Below are positions 27,141 through 36,475 of a stretch of DNA of 64,000 bases, in pieces. Every line of letters starts with the position of its first letter. Position 1 is the first letter of the stretch. A program made the translations under genes and the position numbers. Below the pieces are notes generated by a model, which made no database searches, was not told the DNA's origin, and was given only the letters and a program-made list of their open reading frames with translations. The stretch lies in the NCBI RefSeq assembly GCF_900107195.1, contig NZ_FNPB01000002.1, positions 248,001 through 312,000 of the forward strand, written 5' to 3'. The DNA is from Halobellus clavatus. Lineage in GTDB: Archaea > Halobacteriota > Halobacteria > Halobacteriales > Haloferacaceae.

Positions 27141-27157
27141 AAGTTATCCGATAACTT
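27141..27157. promoter_or_regulatory. Perfect palindrome just upstream of the lysW TATA box
   Basis: AAGTTATC-C-GATAACTT is a perfect 8-bp inverted repeat with a one-base centre. It lies 6 bp before GTTTAAG (27164-27170), which sits at the normal TATA distance from the lysW ATG at 27195. The position is ideal for an operator affecting TBP/TFB binding. Confidence 0.6.
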
Positions 27158-27194
27158 CGATGGGTTTAAGTCGCTTCCTTGCCCAGCGATTGAT

Positions 27195-27374
27195 ATGGCA
27201 GAGACCATCACCGCGGAAGATCCGTTGAGCGGAGAGGAGATCGAAATCCCCGCCGACGTCGAGGTCGGCGAGATCGTCGACAGCCCCGCCACCGGCGCGG
27301 AACTGGAAGTCGTCTCGGTCGATCCGATCACACTGGAGGAAGCCCCGGAGCTCGAAGAGGACTGGGGCGAGTGA
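27195..27374 (+). CDS. lysW: LysW/ArgW amino-group carrier protein, Cys-less form
   Basis: A 59-aa acidic carrier whose C-terminal Glu is amidated with glutamate (or aminoadipate) by ArgX/LysX so that intermediates stay protein-bound. The obligatory C-terminus EDWGE is intact. The zinc-ribbon cysteines of ordinary LysW are all replaced: the C-P-E-C-G position reads D-P-L-S-G and the second C-x-x-C-G reads S-P-A-T-G. ATG 27195 follows a TATA box at leaderless distance; the 20-residue upstream extension would run through that promoter. It is the first gene of a seven-gene operon. Confidence 0.93.
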   Translation: MAETITAEDPLSGEEIEIPADVEVGEIVDSPATGAELEVVSVDPITLEEAPELEEDWGE

Positions 27375-27375
27375 G

Positions 27376-28242
27376 ATGAAGGTTGGGCTGCTCTACTCCC
27401 GGATTCGGAGAGACGAGAAGCTCCTCCTCTCGGAGCTTCGCGAGCGCGGCCACGAGGTGACGAAGATCGACGTCCGGAAAGAGCAGTTCAACATTTCACA
27501 GGCACCCGACGTCTTCGAGGGGCTGGACATCGTCGTCGACCGGTGTCTGGCGACGAGTCGGAGCCTCTACATCACGCAGTTCCTCGAATCCTACGACGTC
27601 CCCGTCGTCAACGCGGCGGAGACGGCCGACGTCTGCGCGGACAAGGTGAAAAACAGCCTCGCGCTGGAAGCGGCCGGCGTCCCGACGCCGAACACGGAGG
27701 TCGCCTTCACGACCGATAGCGCCCTCGAAACGGTCGAGGAGTTCGGCTATCCGTGCGTGATCAAGCCCGTCGTGGGCTCGTGGGGGCGGCTGATGGCGAA
27801 GGTCGAATCGCGCTCGGCCGCGGAGGCCATCCTCGAACACAAGGCGACGCTGGGTCACTACCAGCACAAGGTGTTCTACGTCCAGGAGTTCGTCGAGAAG
27901 CCCGGCCGCGACATCCGCGTCGTGGCCGTCGACGGCGAGCCGGTCGCCGCGATGACGCGCTCGTCGGACCACTGGCTGACCAACGCCGCGAAGGGCGGCG
28001 AGGTCGCGGCCTTCGAGGTCGACGACCGCGCGCTCGAACTCGTCGAAGCCGCGTCCGCTGCGGTCGGCGGCGGACTCCTCGGCGTCGACCTGATGGAGAC
28101 GGGAGACGACTACACGGTCCACGAGGTCAACCACACCGTCGAGTTCAAGGCGCTGAACGACGCCGTCGACGTCGACGTGCCGAGCGAGGTCGTCGACTGG
28201 CTCGAAACGAAAGCGAACGCGGAGACGGAGGCAGCGGTATGA
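27376..28242 (+). CDS. argX: Glutamate (or aminoadipate)-LysW ligase, ATP-grasp
   Basis: RimK-like ATP-grasp enzyme (288 aa) that attaches glutamate, and possibly alpha-aminoadipate, to the LysW C-terminus. The ATP-grasp core spans about residues 85-280, with VIKPVVGSWGR as the ATP loop and HEVNHTVEFK holding the metal ligands and the substrate-side residues of the ArgX/LysX group. It starts one base after lysW and overlaps argC by 4 nt. With argG, argH and argF in the locus, the arginine branch is certain; a dual lysine role is possible. Confidence 0.92.
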   Translation: MKVGLLYSRIRRDEKLLLSELRERGHEVTKIDVRKEQFNISQAPDVFEGLDIVVDRCLATSRSLYITQFLESYDVPVVNAAETADVCADKVKNSLALEAAGVPTPNTEVAFTTDSALETVEEFGYPCVIKPVVGSWGRLMAKVESRSAAEAILEHKATLGHYQHKVFYVQEFVEKPGRDIRVVAVDGEPVAAMTRSSDHWLTNAAKGGEVAAFEVDDRALELVEAASAAVGGGLLGVDLMETGDDYTVHEVNHTVEFKALNDAVDVDVPSEVVDWLETKANAETEAAV

Positions 28243-29306
28243 GCAGCGAATCCGGTGCCGGGACCGACGCCGACTACACCGCCGCGGTCGTCGGCGGCTC
28301 GGGATTCACCGGCGGCGAACTCCTCCGGCTCCTGTATCAGCACCCCGAGTTCGACGTCGTACAGGCGACGAGTCGCTCCAAAGCGCGGAAGACCGTGGGA
28401 CACGCCCACCCGAACCTCCGGGAGATGGACCTCCGTTTCACCTCGCCCGAGGAACTCGAATCGGTGGACGTGCTCTTTGCGGCGACCCCCCACGGTGTCT
28501 CGATGGAACACATCGACCGGTTCCGCGAGGCCGCCGGCACCGTCGTCGACCTCTCGGCGGACTTCCGGCTGAGCAGCGAAGCACAGTACGACGAGTGGTA
28601 CGACGGCCACGTCTGCCCCGAGTATCTCGAAGACGCCGAGTACGCGCTCCCCGAACTAAACAGAGACAACCTTCCCGGCGCGGACCTGATCGCCTCCGGC
28701 GGGTGCAACGCCACGGCGACGATTCTCGGCCTGAAACCGCTGTTCGACGCCGGGATCCTCGACGGCGACGAACAGGCCGTCGTCGACGTGAAGGTCGGTT
28801 CCTCGGAAGGCGGTGCCGGCGGCGGCGACGCCTCCAGCCACCCGGAGCGCTCGGGGATCGTCCGCCCGTACGCGCCGACGGGCCACCGCCACGAGGCCGA
28901 GATCGAGGAGTTCCTCGGTCTCTCGGTCTCCTTCACCGTTCACGCGGTCGATATGACCCGCGGGGCGAGCGCGACGTGTCACCTCTTCCCCGGCGCGCCG
29001 GTCTCGAACGGCGACCTCTGGAGCGCCTACCGCGACGCCTACGCGGAGGAGCCATTTATGCGGACCGTCGCCGGCGGGGGCGGCGTCTACCGCTACCCCG
29101 AGCCGAAGGCGGTCGCCGGCACCAACTACGGCGAGGTCGGTTTCGAGGTCGACCCCGGCAACCGGCGGCTGGTCGTCTTCTCGGCGATCGACAACATGAT
29201 GAAAGGCTCGGCCGGACAGGCCGTCCACGCCGCGAACATCGCGCTCGGGATCGAGGAGACCGCCGGCCTGGAGTTCACCGGTCTCCACCCCGTGGGCGCG
29301 CCCTGA
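28239..29306 (+). CDS. argC: [LysW]-glutamyl/aminoadipyl phosphate reductase
   Basis: NADPH-dependent reductase (355 aa) forming the carrier-bound semialdehyde. The N-terminal Rossmann motif VVGGSGFTGGELLRL follows a 14-residue acidic extension. The catalytic cysteine is in ASGGCNATATILGL, and GSSEGGAGGG forms the phosphate loop. ATG at 28239 overlaps the argX stop by 4 nt. Confidence 0.94.
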   Translation: MSSESGAGTDADYTAAVVGGSGFTGGELLRLLYQHPEFDVVQATSRSKARKTVGHAHPNLREMDLRFTSPEELESVDVLFAATPHGVSMEHIDRFREAAGTVVDLSADFRLSSEAQYDEWYDGHVCPEYLEDAEYALPELNRDNLPGADLIASGGCNATATILGLKPLFDAGILDGDEQAVVDVKVGSSEGGAGGGDASSHPERSGIVRPYAPTGHRHEAEIEEFLGLSVSFTVHAVDMTRGASATCHLFPGAPVSNGDLWSAYRDAYAEEPFMRTVAGGGGVYRYPEPKAVAGTNYGEVGFEVDPGNRRLVVFSAIDNMMKGSAGQAVHAANIALGIEETAGLEFTGLHPVGAP

Positions 29307-29346
29307 CCCGCCGACCCAGCAGTTCGATCACACACCAGTTTCGACG

Positions 29347-30348
29347 ATGACGCACGACGCTCACCCACACGACGCACGCGACGCCCGCCAGACGCCGAGC
29401 CGCGACCGCGCGAGCGGATCGCGACTCCGAACCGACGGGGGTGCGCGAGGCGGCGGGTCGGCCCGCGGGAGCGACGCGTCGCGCCCACCAGTCGTCGTGA
29501 AGGTCGGCGGCGCGCGGGCGGTGGACCCCGCCGGCGCGGTCGCGGACGTCGCCGAACTCGTCGACTCGGGTCGGGCGGTCGTCGTCGTTCACGGCGGCTC
29601 GACCGCCGTCGACGACACGCTCGAAGCGCTCGGCGAGGAGCCGACGTACGTCGAGACGCCCGGCGGCGTCGTCGGTCGCTTCACCGACGAGCGCACGATG
29701 GAAGTTTTCTCGATGGTGATGCCCGGGAAGCTCAACACCGACCTCACCGTCACGCTCCAGAACGCCGGCGTCGACGCCCTCGGCCTCTCGGGGGTGGACG
29801 GCGGGCTGTTGACCGGCCCGCGGAAGTCGGCCGTACGGGTGATCGAAGACGGGAAGAAGAAGATCAAGCGCGGCGACCACTCGGGGAAGATCACCGCGGT
29901 GAACGGCGAGCTGCTGGAACTGCTCTTGGCGCAGGGGTACACGCCCGTCGTCACGGTTCCGATGCTGGCGGACGACGGCGTCGCGGTCAACGCCGACGCC
30001 GACCGCGCGGCTGCGGCCGTCGCCGGCGCGATCGGCGGCGAACTGGTGGTTCTCACCGACGTCGCGGGCGTCTACGCCGACCCCGACGACGAATCGACGC
30101 TGATCGACTCGGTGACGACGCCGGAAGAATTCGACGCGCTAAAGGACGCTGCGGAAGGATTTATGACTAAGAAAGTGATGGCAGCCAACGAGGCGCTCGA
30201 CGGCGGCGCGACGACCGTCATCGTCGCAGACGCGAATGCCGACGATCCGATCCTGGCGGCGCTCGACGGCGACGGGACGCACGTCGAGGCGAGCGCGGTC
30301 GCCGACGAGGAGACGAACGACGACGAGGACCTGGAGGCGACAGGATGA
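29347..30348 (+). CDS. argB: [LysW]-glutamate/aminoadipate kinase
   Basis: Amino-acid kinase (333 aa) that phosphorylates the carrier-bound acyl group. The kinase starts with VVVKVGGARAVDP near residue 49; VVVHGGS and the nucleotide-site TDVAGVYADPDD follow. An N-terminal extension of about 48 residues rich in Arg, Gly, Ser and His, and an acidic C-terminal tail, are absent in typical LysZ/ArgB; the true start could be further in, but no good alternative ATG is found before the core. It overlaps argD by 4 nt. Confidence 0.92.
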   Translation: MTHDAHPHDARDARQTPSRDRASGSRLRTDGGARGGGSARGSDASRPPVVVKVGGARAVDPAGAVADVAELVDSGRAVVVVHGGSTAVDDTLEALGEEPTYVETPGGVVGRFTDERTMEVFSMVMPGKLNTDLTVTLQNAGVDALGLSGVDGGLLTGPRKSAVRVIEDGKKKIKRGDHSGKITAVNGELLELLLAQGYTPVVTVPMLADDGVAVNADADRAAAAVAGAIGGELVVLTDVAGVYADPDDESTLIDSVTTPEEFDALKDAAEGFMTKKVMAANEALDGGATTVIVADANADDPILAALDGDGTHVEASAVADEETNDDEDLEATG

Positions 30349-31484
30349 CCGGCGGATTCGTCTTCTCGGAGAAACCGATCCAGATCGAGTCGGGCGAGGG
30401 CGCGTACCTCTACGGCGAGAACGGCACCGAGTACTTAGACTTCGGAGCGTCCTACGCGGTCGCCGCGCTCGGACACTCTCACCCGGCCGTGACGGAGGCC
30501 GTCCAGGCGCAGATCGAGAAACTGACCTACGTACAGGCGTCGTACCCGGTCGAGGTACGGACGGAACTGTACCAGAAACTGGCGGCACTGGCCCCCGGCG
30601 ACATCGAGAACGTCTGGCTCTGTAACTCCGGGACCGAAGCCAACGAGGCGGCGATGAAGTTCGCCCGTTCGGCGACGGGGCGCTCGAAGATCGTCGCGAC
30701 CAAGCGCGGCTTCCACGGGCGGACGCTCGGGGCGCTCGCGATGACCTGGAAGGACAAGTACAAGAAGCCGTTCGAGCCGCTGGCGGGCGGTATCGAGTTC
30801 GTCCCCTACGGCGATCCGGCGGCGCTCGCGGAGGCCGTCGACGAGGAGACCGCCGCGCTCTTCTTAGAACCCGTCCAGGGCGAGGGCGGCATCCACCCGG
30901 CCTCGGCGGCGTACCTCGAACACGCCCGGGACGTGACCGAGGACGCCGGCGCAGCGCTCGTCTTCGACGAGATCCAGACCGGCGTCGGGCGCACCGGTGA
31001 CCTCTGGGCGTGTGAGGGCGTCGGCGTCGAACCCGACATCCTCACCTCCGCGAAGGGCATCGCCAACGGGCTGCCGCTCGGCGCGACGCTGGTGAAAGAC
31101 TGGATCGCCGAGGACGCCGGCGATCACGGGTCGACCTTCTCGGGCGGCCCGGTCGTCGCTTCGGCCGCCAACGCGACGCTCGACACCATCGTCGAGGAGA
31201 ACATCCCAGAACACGCCGCACACGTCGGCGAGTACCTGCAACACGAACTCGACGCCGCGACCGAGGAACACGACCTGCCGGTCCGCGAGATCCGGGGAGT
31301 GGGCCTGATGATCGGCGTCCAGGTGAAGCGCGGGGCCAACCGCGTGCTGAAGAACCTCGCGCTCTCCGAGCAGGTGCTGGCGCTGCCGGCGGGGCGGACG
31401 GTCGTCCGCCTGCTCCCGCCGCTCGTCGTCGACGAGGACCACGCTGACCAGTTCGTCGACTCGTTCGTGGAGGTGCTCGGATGA
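30345..31484 (+). CDS. argD: [LysW]-ornithine/lysine aminotransferase
   Basis: Class III PLP aminotransferase (379 aa) that converts the carrier-bound semialdehyde to LysW-ornithine (or LysW-lysine). Motifs: NSGTEANEAAMKFAR, FHGRTLGALAMTW, FDEIQTGVGRTG and the PLP lysine in LTSAKGIANGLPLG. It overlaps both neighbours by 4 nt, showing tight translational coupling. Confidence 0.95.
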   Translation: MTGGFVFSEKPIQIESGEGAYLYGENGTEYLDFGASYAVAALGHSHPAVTEAVQAQIEKLTYVQASYPVEVRTELYQKLAALAPGDIENVWLCNSGTEANEAAMKFARSATGRSKIVATKRGFHGRTLGALAMTWKDKYKKPFEPLAGGIEFVPYGDPAALAEAVDEETAALFLEPVQGEGGIHPASAAYLEHARDVTEDAGAALVFDEIQTGVGRTGDLWACEGVGVEPDILTSAKGIANGLPLGATLVKDWIAEDAGDHGSTFSGGPVVASAANATLDTIVEENIPEHAAHVGEYLQHELDAATEEHDLPVREIRGVGLMIGVQVKRGANRVLKNLALSEQVLALPAGRTVVRLLPPLVVDEDHADQFVDSFVEVLG

Positions 31485-32698
31485 GCATCGAACTCGATCC
31501 CGATGAGACGGAGGAGTCGCCGGCCGAGGACGCAAACGGGCCGGCGGATTCCGAGGCGATGTACGCCGACTTCGACGCCGACGGCGCCTCGGAACTCCTC
31601 CGCGATGGCGGGATGGCCTTCGCGACCGAACACGAGGTCTTCGACGTCCAGGACGGCCTCACTGAGGGGTTGACTGAGGCGCAGACGCTGCTGGCCGACC
31701 TGGTCTCGATCCCCTCGCCGTCCGGCGAGGAGGCCGCCGCGGCCGAGCGTCTGAAGGCGTTCTTCGAGGCCCACGGCCGCGAGGTGTGGATCGACGAGGT
31801 CGGCAACGTCCGCGCACCTGCCGACGACGCCGTCTTGCTCACGTCGCACATCGACACCGTCCCGGGCGACGTGCCCGTCGAGATCGAGAACAACGTGTTG
31901 TGGGGTCGCGGGAGCGTCGACGCGACCGGCCCGCTCGCGGCGATGGCCGCCGCGGCCGTCGAGACCGGCGTCTCGTTCGCCGGTGTCGTCCAGGAGGAGA
32001 CCAGTTCGACCGGCGCGTGGCACCTCGTCGAGAACCGCGAGGAACCCGACGCGGTGATCAACGGCGAGCCCTCCGGCTGGGACGGCATCACGCTCGGCTA
32101 CCGGGGCTTTCTCTCGGGGACCTACGTGTCGACCAGCGAACTCGGTCACTCCTCGCGGCCGGAAGACAACGCCATCCAGTCGGCCGTGAACTGGTGGTCG
32201 CGCGTCGCGGAGTTCTTCGACACCGACGAATCCGACGGCGTCTTCGACACCGTCACGACCAAGCCAGTCAGCTTCGACGGCGGCCCGACCGACGACGGTC
32301 TCGCCGTCGAGGCGACCGTCGACGTGCAGTTCCGCGTCCCGCCGAAGTACACCATCGACGACATCCGGGAGGTCGCCGAGGGCGAACTCACGCGCGGCGG
32401 GGTCCACTGGGAGAAACCCATCCCGCCGGTGATGACGAGCCCGCGAACCGAGGTCGGGCGAGCGTTCCGCGTCGCGATCCGCGAGGTCGGCGGGAAGCCC
32501 CGCCTCCTGCGGAAGACCGGGACCAGCGATATGAACATCTACGCGGGCACGTGGGACTGCCCGATGGCGACCTACGGCCCCGGCGATTCGGACCTGGATC
32601 ACGCCCCGAACGAACATCTCGACCTCGCGGAGTACGACAGTTCGATCGAGGTGCTCGTGGACGTTTGCGAGCGCCTGCAGGAACAGGACACGGAGTGA
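31481..32698 (+). CDS. argE: [LysW]-ornithine/lysine hydrolase (M20 peptidase family)
   Basis: Zinc-dependent hydrolase (405 aa) that releases ornithine (or lysine) from LysW. M20 family features: TSHIDTVPGD with a zinc His and Asp, GRGSVDATGPLAAM with bridging Asp, and QEETSSTGAWH with the catalytic Glu pair. An acidic N-terminal segment of about 55 residues precedes the core and is longer than in non-halophilic LysK. It overlaps argD by 4 nt and is followed 5 nt later by argF. Confidence 0.93.
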   Translation: MSIELDPDETEESPAEDANGPADSEAMYADFDADGASELLRDGGMAFATEHEVFDVQDGLTEGLTEAQTLLADLVSIPSPSGEEAAAAERLKAFFEAHGREVWIDEVGNVRAPADDAVLLTSHIDTVPGDVPVEIENNVLWGRGSVDATGPLAAMAAAAVETGVSFAGVVQEETSSTGAWHLVENREEPDAVINGEPSGWDGITLGYRGFLSGTYVSTSELGHSSRPEDNAIQSAVNWWSRVAEFFDTDESDGVFDTVTTKPVSFDGGPTDDGLAVEATVDVQFRVPPKYTIDDIREVAEGELTRGGVHWEKPIPPVMTSPRTEVGRAFRVAIREVGGKPRLLRKTGTSDMNIYAGTWDCPMATYGPGDSDLDHAPNEHLDLAEYDSSIEVLVDVCERLQEQDTE

Positions 32699-32703
32699 GC
32701 CCA

Positions 32704-33603
32704 ATGCTGGAAACCGACCACTTCCTCGACATCGACGACCTCTCGACGGACGAACTGCACACCGTCCTGGACCGCGCGGCGGCGATCAAGGCGGGCGAGG
32801 ACGACACTCGGCTGCCCGAACAGACGCTGGGGATGCTCTTCGAGAAGCCCAGCACCAGAACCCGGATCTCCTTCGAGACCGGGATGACACAGTTGGGCGG
32901 TCACGCCATCTTCCTCGGCCCCGACGACATCCAACTCGGACACGGCGAACCGCTCTCGGACACCTCGCGCGTGCTCTCCCGCTACGTCGACGCCGTGATG
33001 GCGCGGCTGTTCGACCACGCGGACCTGCTGGAGATCGCCGAGTACGCCGACGTCCCCGTGGTCAACGGCCTCACCGACGACGCGCATCCCTGCCAGACGC
33101 TCGCGGACCTGCTGACGATCAGGGAAGCCTTCGGCGGGTTCGACGGCGTCCAGGCGGCGTGGGTCGGCGACGGCAACAACGTCGGCCAGTCGTTCGTCAT
33201 CGGCGCGGCGATGGTCGGCCTGGACCTGACGGTCGCGACGCCCGAAGGCTACGCGATGGACGACGCCGTGCTCGAACAGGCGGCAGAGATCGGCCATCCG
33301 CCGACGGTCGTCGACGACCCCGAAACGGCGGTCGCCGACGCCGATGTGGTCTACACCGACGTGTGGATCTCGATGGGGCAGGAGGACCAGCGCCAGGAGA
33401 AACTCGCGGCGTTCGAGGGCTATCAGGTGAACGAGGAACTCCTCTCGGCATCCGAGGCGCAGGTGATGCACTGCCTGCCCGCTCACCGCGGCGAGGAGAT
33501 CACCGACGCGGTACTGGAGTCAGATCGAGCGCTCGTGTGGGACCAAGCCGAGAACCGACTGCACGCCCAGAAGGGCCTGCTCGTCGAACTGCTGGACGCC
33601 TGA
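32704..33603 (+). CDS. argF: Ornithine carbamoyltransferase
   Basis: Forms citrulline from ornithine and carbamoyl phosphate (299 aa). Carbamoyl-phosphate loop EKPSTRTRISFE, HPCQTLADLLTI and the ornithine-binding MHCLPAHRG are all present. The ATG at 32704 gives the normal N-terminus MLETDHFLDIDDLS; longer in-frame sequence overlaps argE. It is the last gene of the operon and makes the locus specifically an arginine pathway. Confidence 0.96.
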   Translation: MLETDHFLDIDDLSTDELHTVLDRAAAIKAGEDDTRLPEQTLGMLFEKPSTRTRISFETGMTQLGGHAIFLGPDDIQLGHGEPLSDTSRVLSRYVDAVMARLFDHADLLEIAEYADVPVVNGLTDDAHPCQTLADLLTIREAFGGFDGVQAAWVGDGNNVGQSFVIGAAMVGLDLTVATPEGYAMDDAVLEQAAEIGHPPTVVDDPETAVADADVVYTDVWISMGQEDQRQEKLAAFEGYQVNEELLSASEAQVMHCLPAHRGEEITDAVLESDRALVWDQAENRLHAQKGLLVELLDA

Positions 33604-33604
33604 G

Positions 33605-33620
33605 CGCGCTTTTTTGCCCG
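33605..33620 (+). terminator. T-run after argF
   Basis: GCGCGC followed by six T residues directly after the argF stop codon. This fits an archaeal U-run terminator closing the lysW-argF operon. Confidence 0.6.
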
Positions 33621-33695
33621 TCGGTCACCGGGCCGACACGCAACGGCAACTGCCTTTATCAACGTGCGCCCGAAGGTTCGGGTAGCACCGCTGAT

Positions 33696-34184
33696 ATGGG
33701 AGACGAACCGGATCCGAAAGCCGAGATGAGCACCCCGCGGCGACTCGACTCGTCGATCGATCGCATCGCGAGTTACATTGAGGATTTCGTCAACATCGTC
33801 GAACTCGCTGCAGCCGCCATCTTCGCGCTCCTGTTCGCCATCGGGGTAATCGATCTCGCGCTGCAGATCGTCCAGCGGGTGCAGACTGGCGAGATCGCTA
33901 ATCCACGGGCCGTCATCGGGATCATCGACACCGGACTGCTCCTGCTGATCATCGTCGAGGTGTATCAGACTGTCATCGCGTACACGCGACGGAGCGAGAC
34001 CCGTCGGATCGTCCGGTTGATCATCTACACCGGGATCATCGCGGTCATCCGGAAGCTGATAATCTTCCGCACGACCGACTACGCGTCGACGCAAGACGCG
34101 CTCTTCGCCGCGGTGGCGTACACGCTGACGCTCGTCAGCCTCAGCGTGATCCTCCTCATCGAACAGCGAGCGCTCGGGGAGTGA
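33696..34184 (+). CDS. PsiE-like membrane protein
   Basis: A 162-aa protein with four hydrophobic helices, resembling the phosphate-starvation-inducible PsiE family. The first helix segment (VNIVELAAAAIFALLFAIGV) and the later RKLIIFRTTDY region match the family layout. A shorter start at MSTPRRLDSS (33726) is possible. Role unknown even in bacteria; phosphate control here is only an inference from the family name. Confidence 0.7.
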   Translation: MGDEPDPKAEMSTPRRLDSSIDRIASYIEDFVNIVELAAAAIFALLFAIGVIDLALQIVQRVQTGEIANPRAVIGIIDTGLLLLIIVEVYQTVIAYTRRSETRRIVRLIIYTGIIAVIRKLIIFRTTDYASTQDALFAAVAYTLTLVSLSVILLIEQRALGE

Positions 34185-34232
34185 GTCTGCTCCGTCCGAG
34201 CCTTTTAATCCGAGGAAGGCGGAGCACTCACT

Positions 34233-36410
34233 GTGTCGACGACCGGCGAGTACGAGCGGTTCTTCCCCTACGAGGAGCCGTACCCGAATCAGCGCTCGGC
34301 GATGGCGGAGATCGCCGGGGCGCTCGACGACGAACGCGACGTGCTCTTAGAGGGCGCACCGGGGACTGGCAAGACCCTCTCGGCGCTCGTGCCCGCGCTC
34401 GAGTACGCGCGGCGGACGGACAAGACCGTCGTCATCACCACCAACGTCCACCAGCAGATGCGCCAGTTTGTCGAGGACGCGCGTGCGATCACCCGCGAGG
34501 AACCGCTCCGCGCCGTGGTGTTCAAAGGCAAGGCCTCGATGTGCCACATCGACGTGGAGTACCAGGAGTGTCAGACGCTCCGGGATACGACCCGAACGCT
34601 CGTCGAGAAAGAAGACGAGCGGGCCGAACTGACAGAGCAGGCCGAGGCGCTCTTAGATCGGATCCGCGAGGGCGCAGACGGCGCGGCCGAGGCCCGGAGC
34701 GCGGTCACGGACGAACTCGACGACATCGAAGACGAACTCGAGGAACTCCGCGAGGGCAACGTCTGTGAGCACTACTACAACAACCTCGAACGATCGAACG
34801 ACGAGTTTTTCGAGTGGCTCTTCAGCGACGTCAGAACTCCCGAGGAGATCTACGAGTACGCCCACGAGCGGCAACTCTGTGGGTACGAACTCCTCAAAGA
34901 GGGGATGGAAGCGGTCGATCTGGTGGTCTGTAACTACCACCACCTCCTGGATCCGAACATCCGCGAGCAGTTCTTCCGGTGGCTCGGTCGCGACCCCGAG
35001 GAGGTCGTGACCGTCTTCGACGAGGCGCACAACATCGAATCGGCCGCCCGCGACCACGCGAGCCGGACGCTCACCGAGAACACGCTCGAAGAGGCGCTCG
35101 GGGAACTGGAGGACGCCGACGACTCCCGCGCGGAACCGGCCGAGAACGTCCTCTCGGCGTTCCTGGGTGCGCTCCGAGAGACGTACGACGACGCGTTCGG
35201 GTTCGGTGAGCGAGAGCAGGTGGGCGAGGAGTGGTACGACCTCTCGATCGCGAACACTGACCGCCGAGACGAACTCACGCTCGCGTTCTTAGACCGCTAC
35301 GAGGGCCGCGGCATCGACGCAGAAGTCGACCTCGCCCTTCAGTTGGGTCGCGCGCTCGATCAGGCCTACGAGGAGGCCTACCGTGAGGGGGAGGCGACGA
35401 CCCGCTCGGAGTGTCAGACCCTCCAGGCCGCGGAGTTCGTCGCGACGTGGATGGCCGACGGCGGCGAACTGGGCCAGCATCCGATGTGTTCGGTCCGTCG
35501 CGACGCCGGCACCGACGAGATCTACGGCCGTGCGGAGCTGTACACCTGCATCCCCCGCGAAGTGACCGAGGGGCTGTTCGAGGACGTCCACGCGAGCATC
35601 CTGATGTCGGCGACGCTCCGCCCGTTCGACGTCGTCGAAGACGTGCTGGGGCTCTCGGACCCGGCGACGATGGCCTACGGGCTGGAATACCCCGAGGAGC
35701 GCCGCCGGACGCTCGCGGTCGGGGCCCCGGCGCTGTTCAGTTCCGAACGGAACGATCCGGAGACGCAGTCGGTCGTCGCGGACGTGCTGGCGGACGCGAT
35801 GCGATTCACCCCGGGGAACGCGCTGTTCTTCTTCCCGTCCTACTCCGAGGCCGAGCGCTACCACGACCGGCTCCGGAGCCGCGTCGACGTCGACGGGGCG
35901 GTCCTCCGCGACGGCCCGGACGTCGACACCGAGTCGCTCCGGCGGCGGTTCGTCGACGACGACGGGGCCGCGCTGTTCACGTCGCTGTGGGGCACGCTCG
36001 CGGAAGGGGTGAGCTTCGACGGCGACGACGCCCGCACGGTCGCGGTCGTCGGCGTGCCCTATCCGCACCTCTCCGAGCGGATGGAAGCGGTCCAGGAGGC
36101 CTACGAGCGCGCGTACGAGGACAGAAACGGCGCGGGCTGGCGCTACGCCGTCGAGATTCCGACCATCCGAAAGACCCGGCAGGCCCTGGGGCGCGTCATC
36201 CGGTCCCCGGAGGATTTCGGTGTCCGCCTGCTGGTCGACAAGCGCTACACGCAGGCGAGCGCGGATATGGGGAAGTACGGCGTCCGCGAGAGCTTCCCCC
36301 GCGAGGAGAGCGCCGAACTCGTCGACGTCGCGCCGGACAAACTGAAGTTCGCGATGCTGAACTTCTACGGCGACCTCGACGCCTACGAGGGGGAGCCCCC
36401 GCAGCCGTAA
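34233..36410 (+). CDS. XPD/Rad3-like Fe-S ATP-dependent DNA helicase
   Basis: Superfamily 2 helicase (725 aa) of the XPD/DinG type for DNA repair. Walker A is GAPGTGKT, the DEAH box is FDEAHN, and the C-terminal motif VI region is RQALGRVIR. Four cysteines between motifs Ia and II, at residues 104, 113, 178 and 216, are placed like the XPD 4Fe-4S cluster. A long acidic coiled stretch (about 120-175) separates the second and third Cys. GTG at 34233 is the start. It follows the PsiE gene by 48 nt. Confidence 0.92.
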   Translation: MSTTGEYERFFPYEEPYPNQRSAMAEIAGALDDERDVLLEGAPGTGKTLSALVPALEYARRTDKTVVITTNVHQQMRQFVEDARAITREEPLRAVVFKGKASMCHIDVEYQECQTLRDTTRTLVEKEDERAELTEQAEALLDRIREGADGAAEARSAVTDELDDIEDELEELREGNVCEHYYNNLERSNDEFFEWLFSDVRTPEEIYEYAHERQLCGYELLKEGMEAVDLVVCNYHHLLDPNIREQFFRWLGRDPEEVVTVFDEAHNIESAARDHASRTLTENTLEEALGELEDADDSRAEPAENVLSAFLGALRETYDDAFGFGEREQVGEEWYDLSIANTDRRDELTLAFLDRYEGRGIDAEVDLALQLGRALDQAYEEAYREGEATTRSECQTLQAAEFVATWMADGGELGQHPMCSVRRDAGTDEIYGRAELYTCIPREVTEGLFEDVHASILMSATLRPFDVVEDVLGLSDPATMAYGLEYPEERRRTLAVGAPALFSSERNDPETQSVVADVLADAMRFTPGNALFFFPSYSEAERYHDRLRSRVDVDGAVLRDGPDVDTESLRRRFVDDDGAALFTSLWGTLAEGVSFDGDDARTVAVVGVPYPHLSERMEAVQEAYERAYEDRNGAGWRYAVEIPTIRKTRQALGRVIRSPEDFGVRLLVDKRYTQASADMGKYGVRESFPREESAELVDVAPDKLKFAMLNFYGDLDAYEGEPPQP

Positions 36411-36475
36411 TCTCGGGACGGACGCGGGGGCCGACGGCCGAACGGCTGATAGTTCTCCGGACCAACTAGCAGTCG

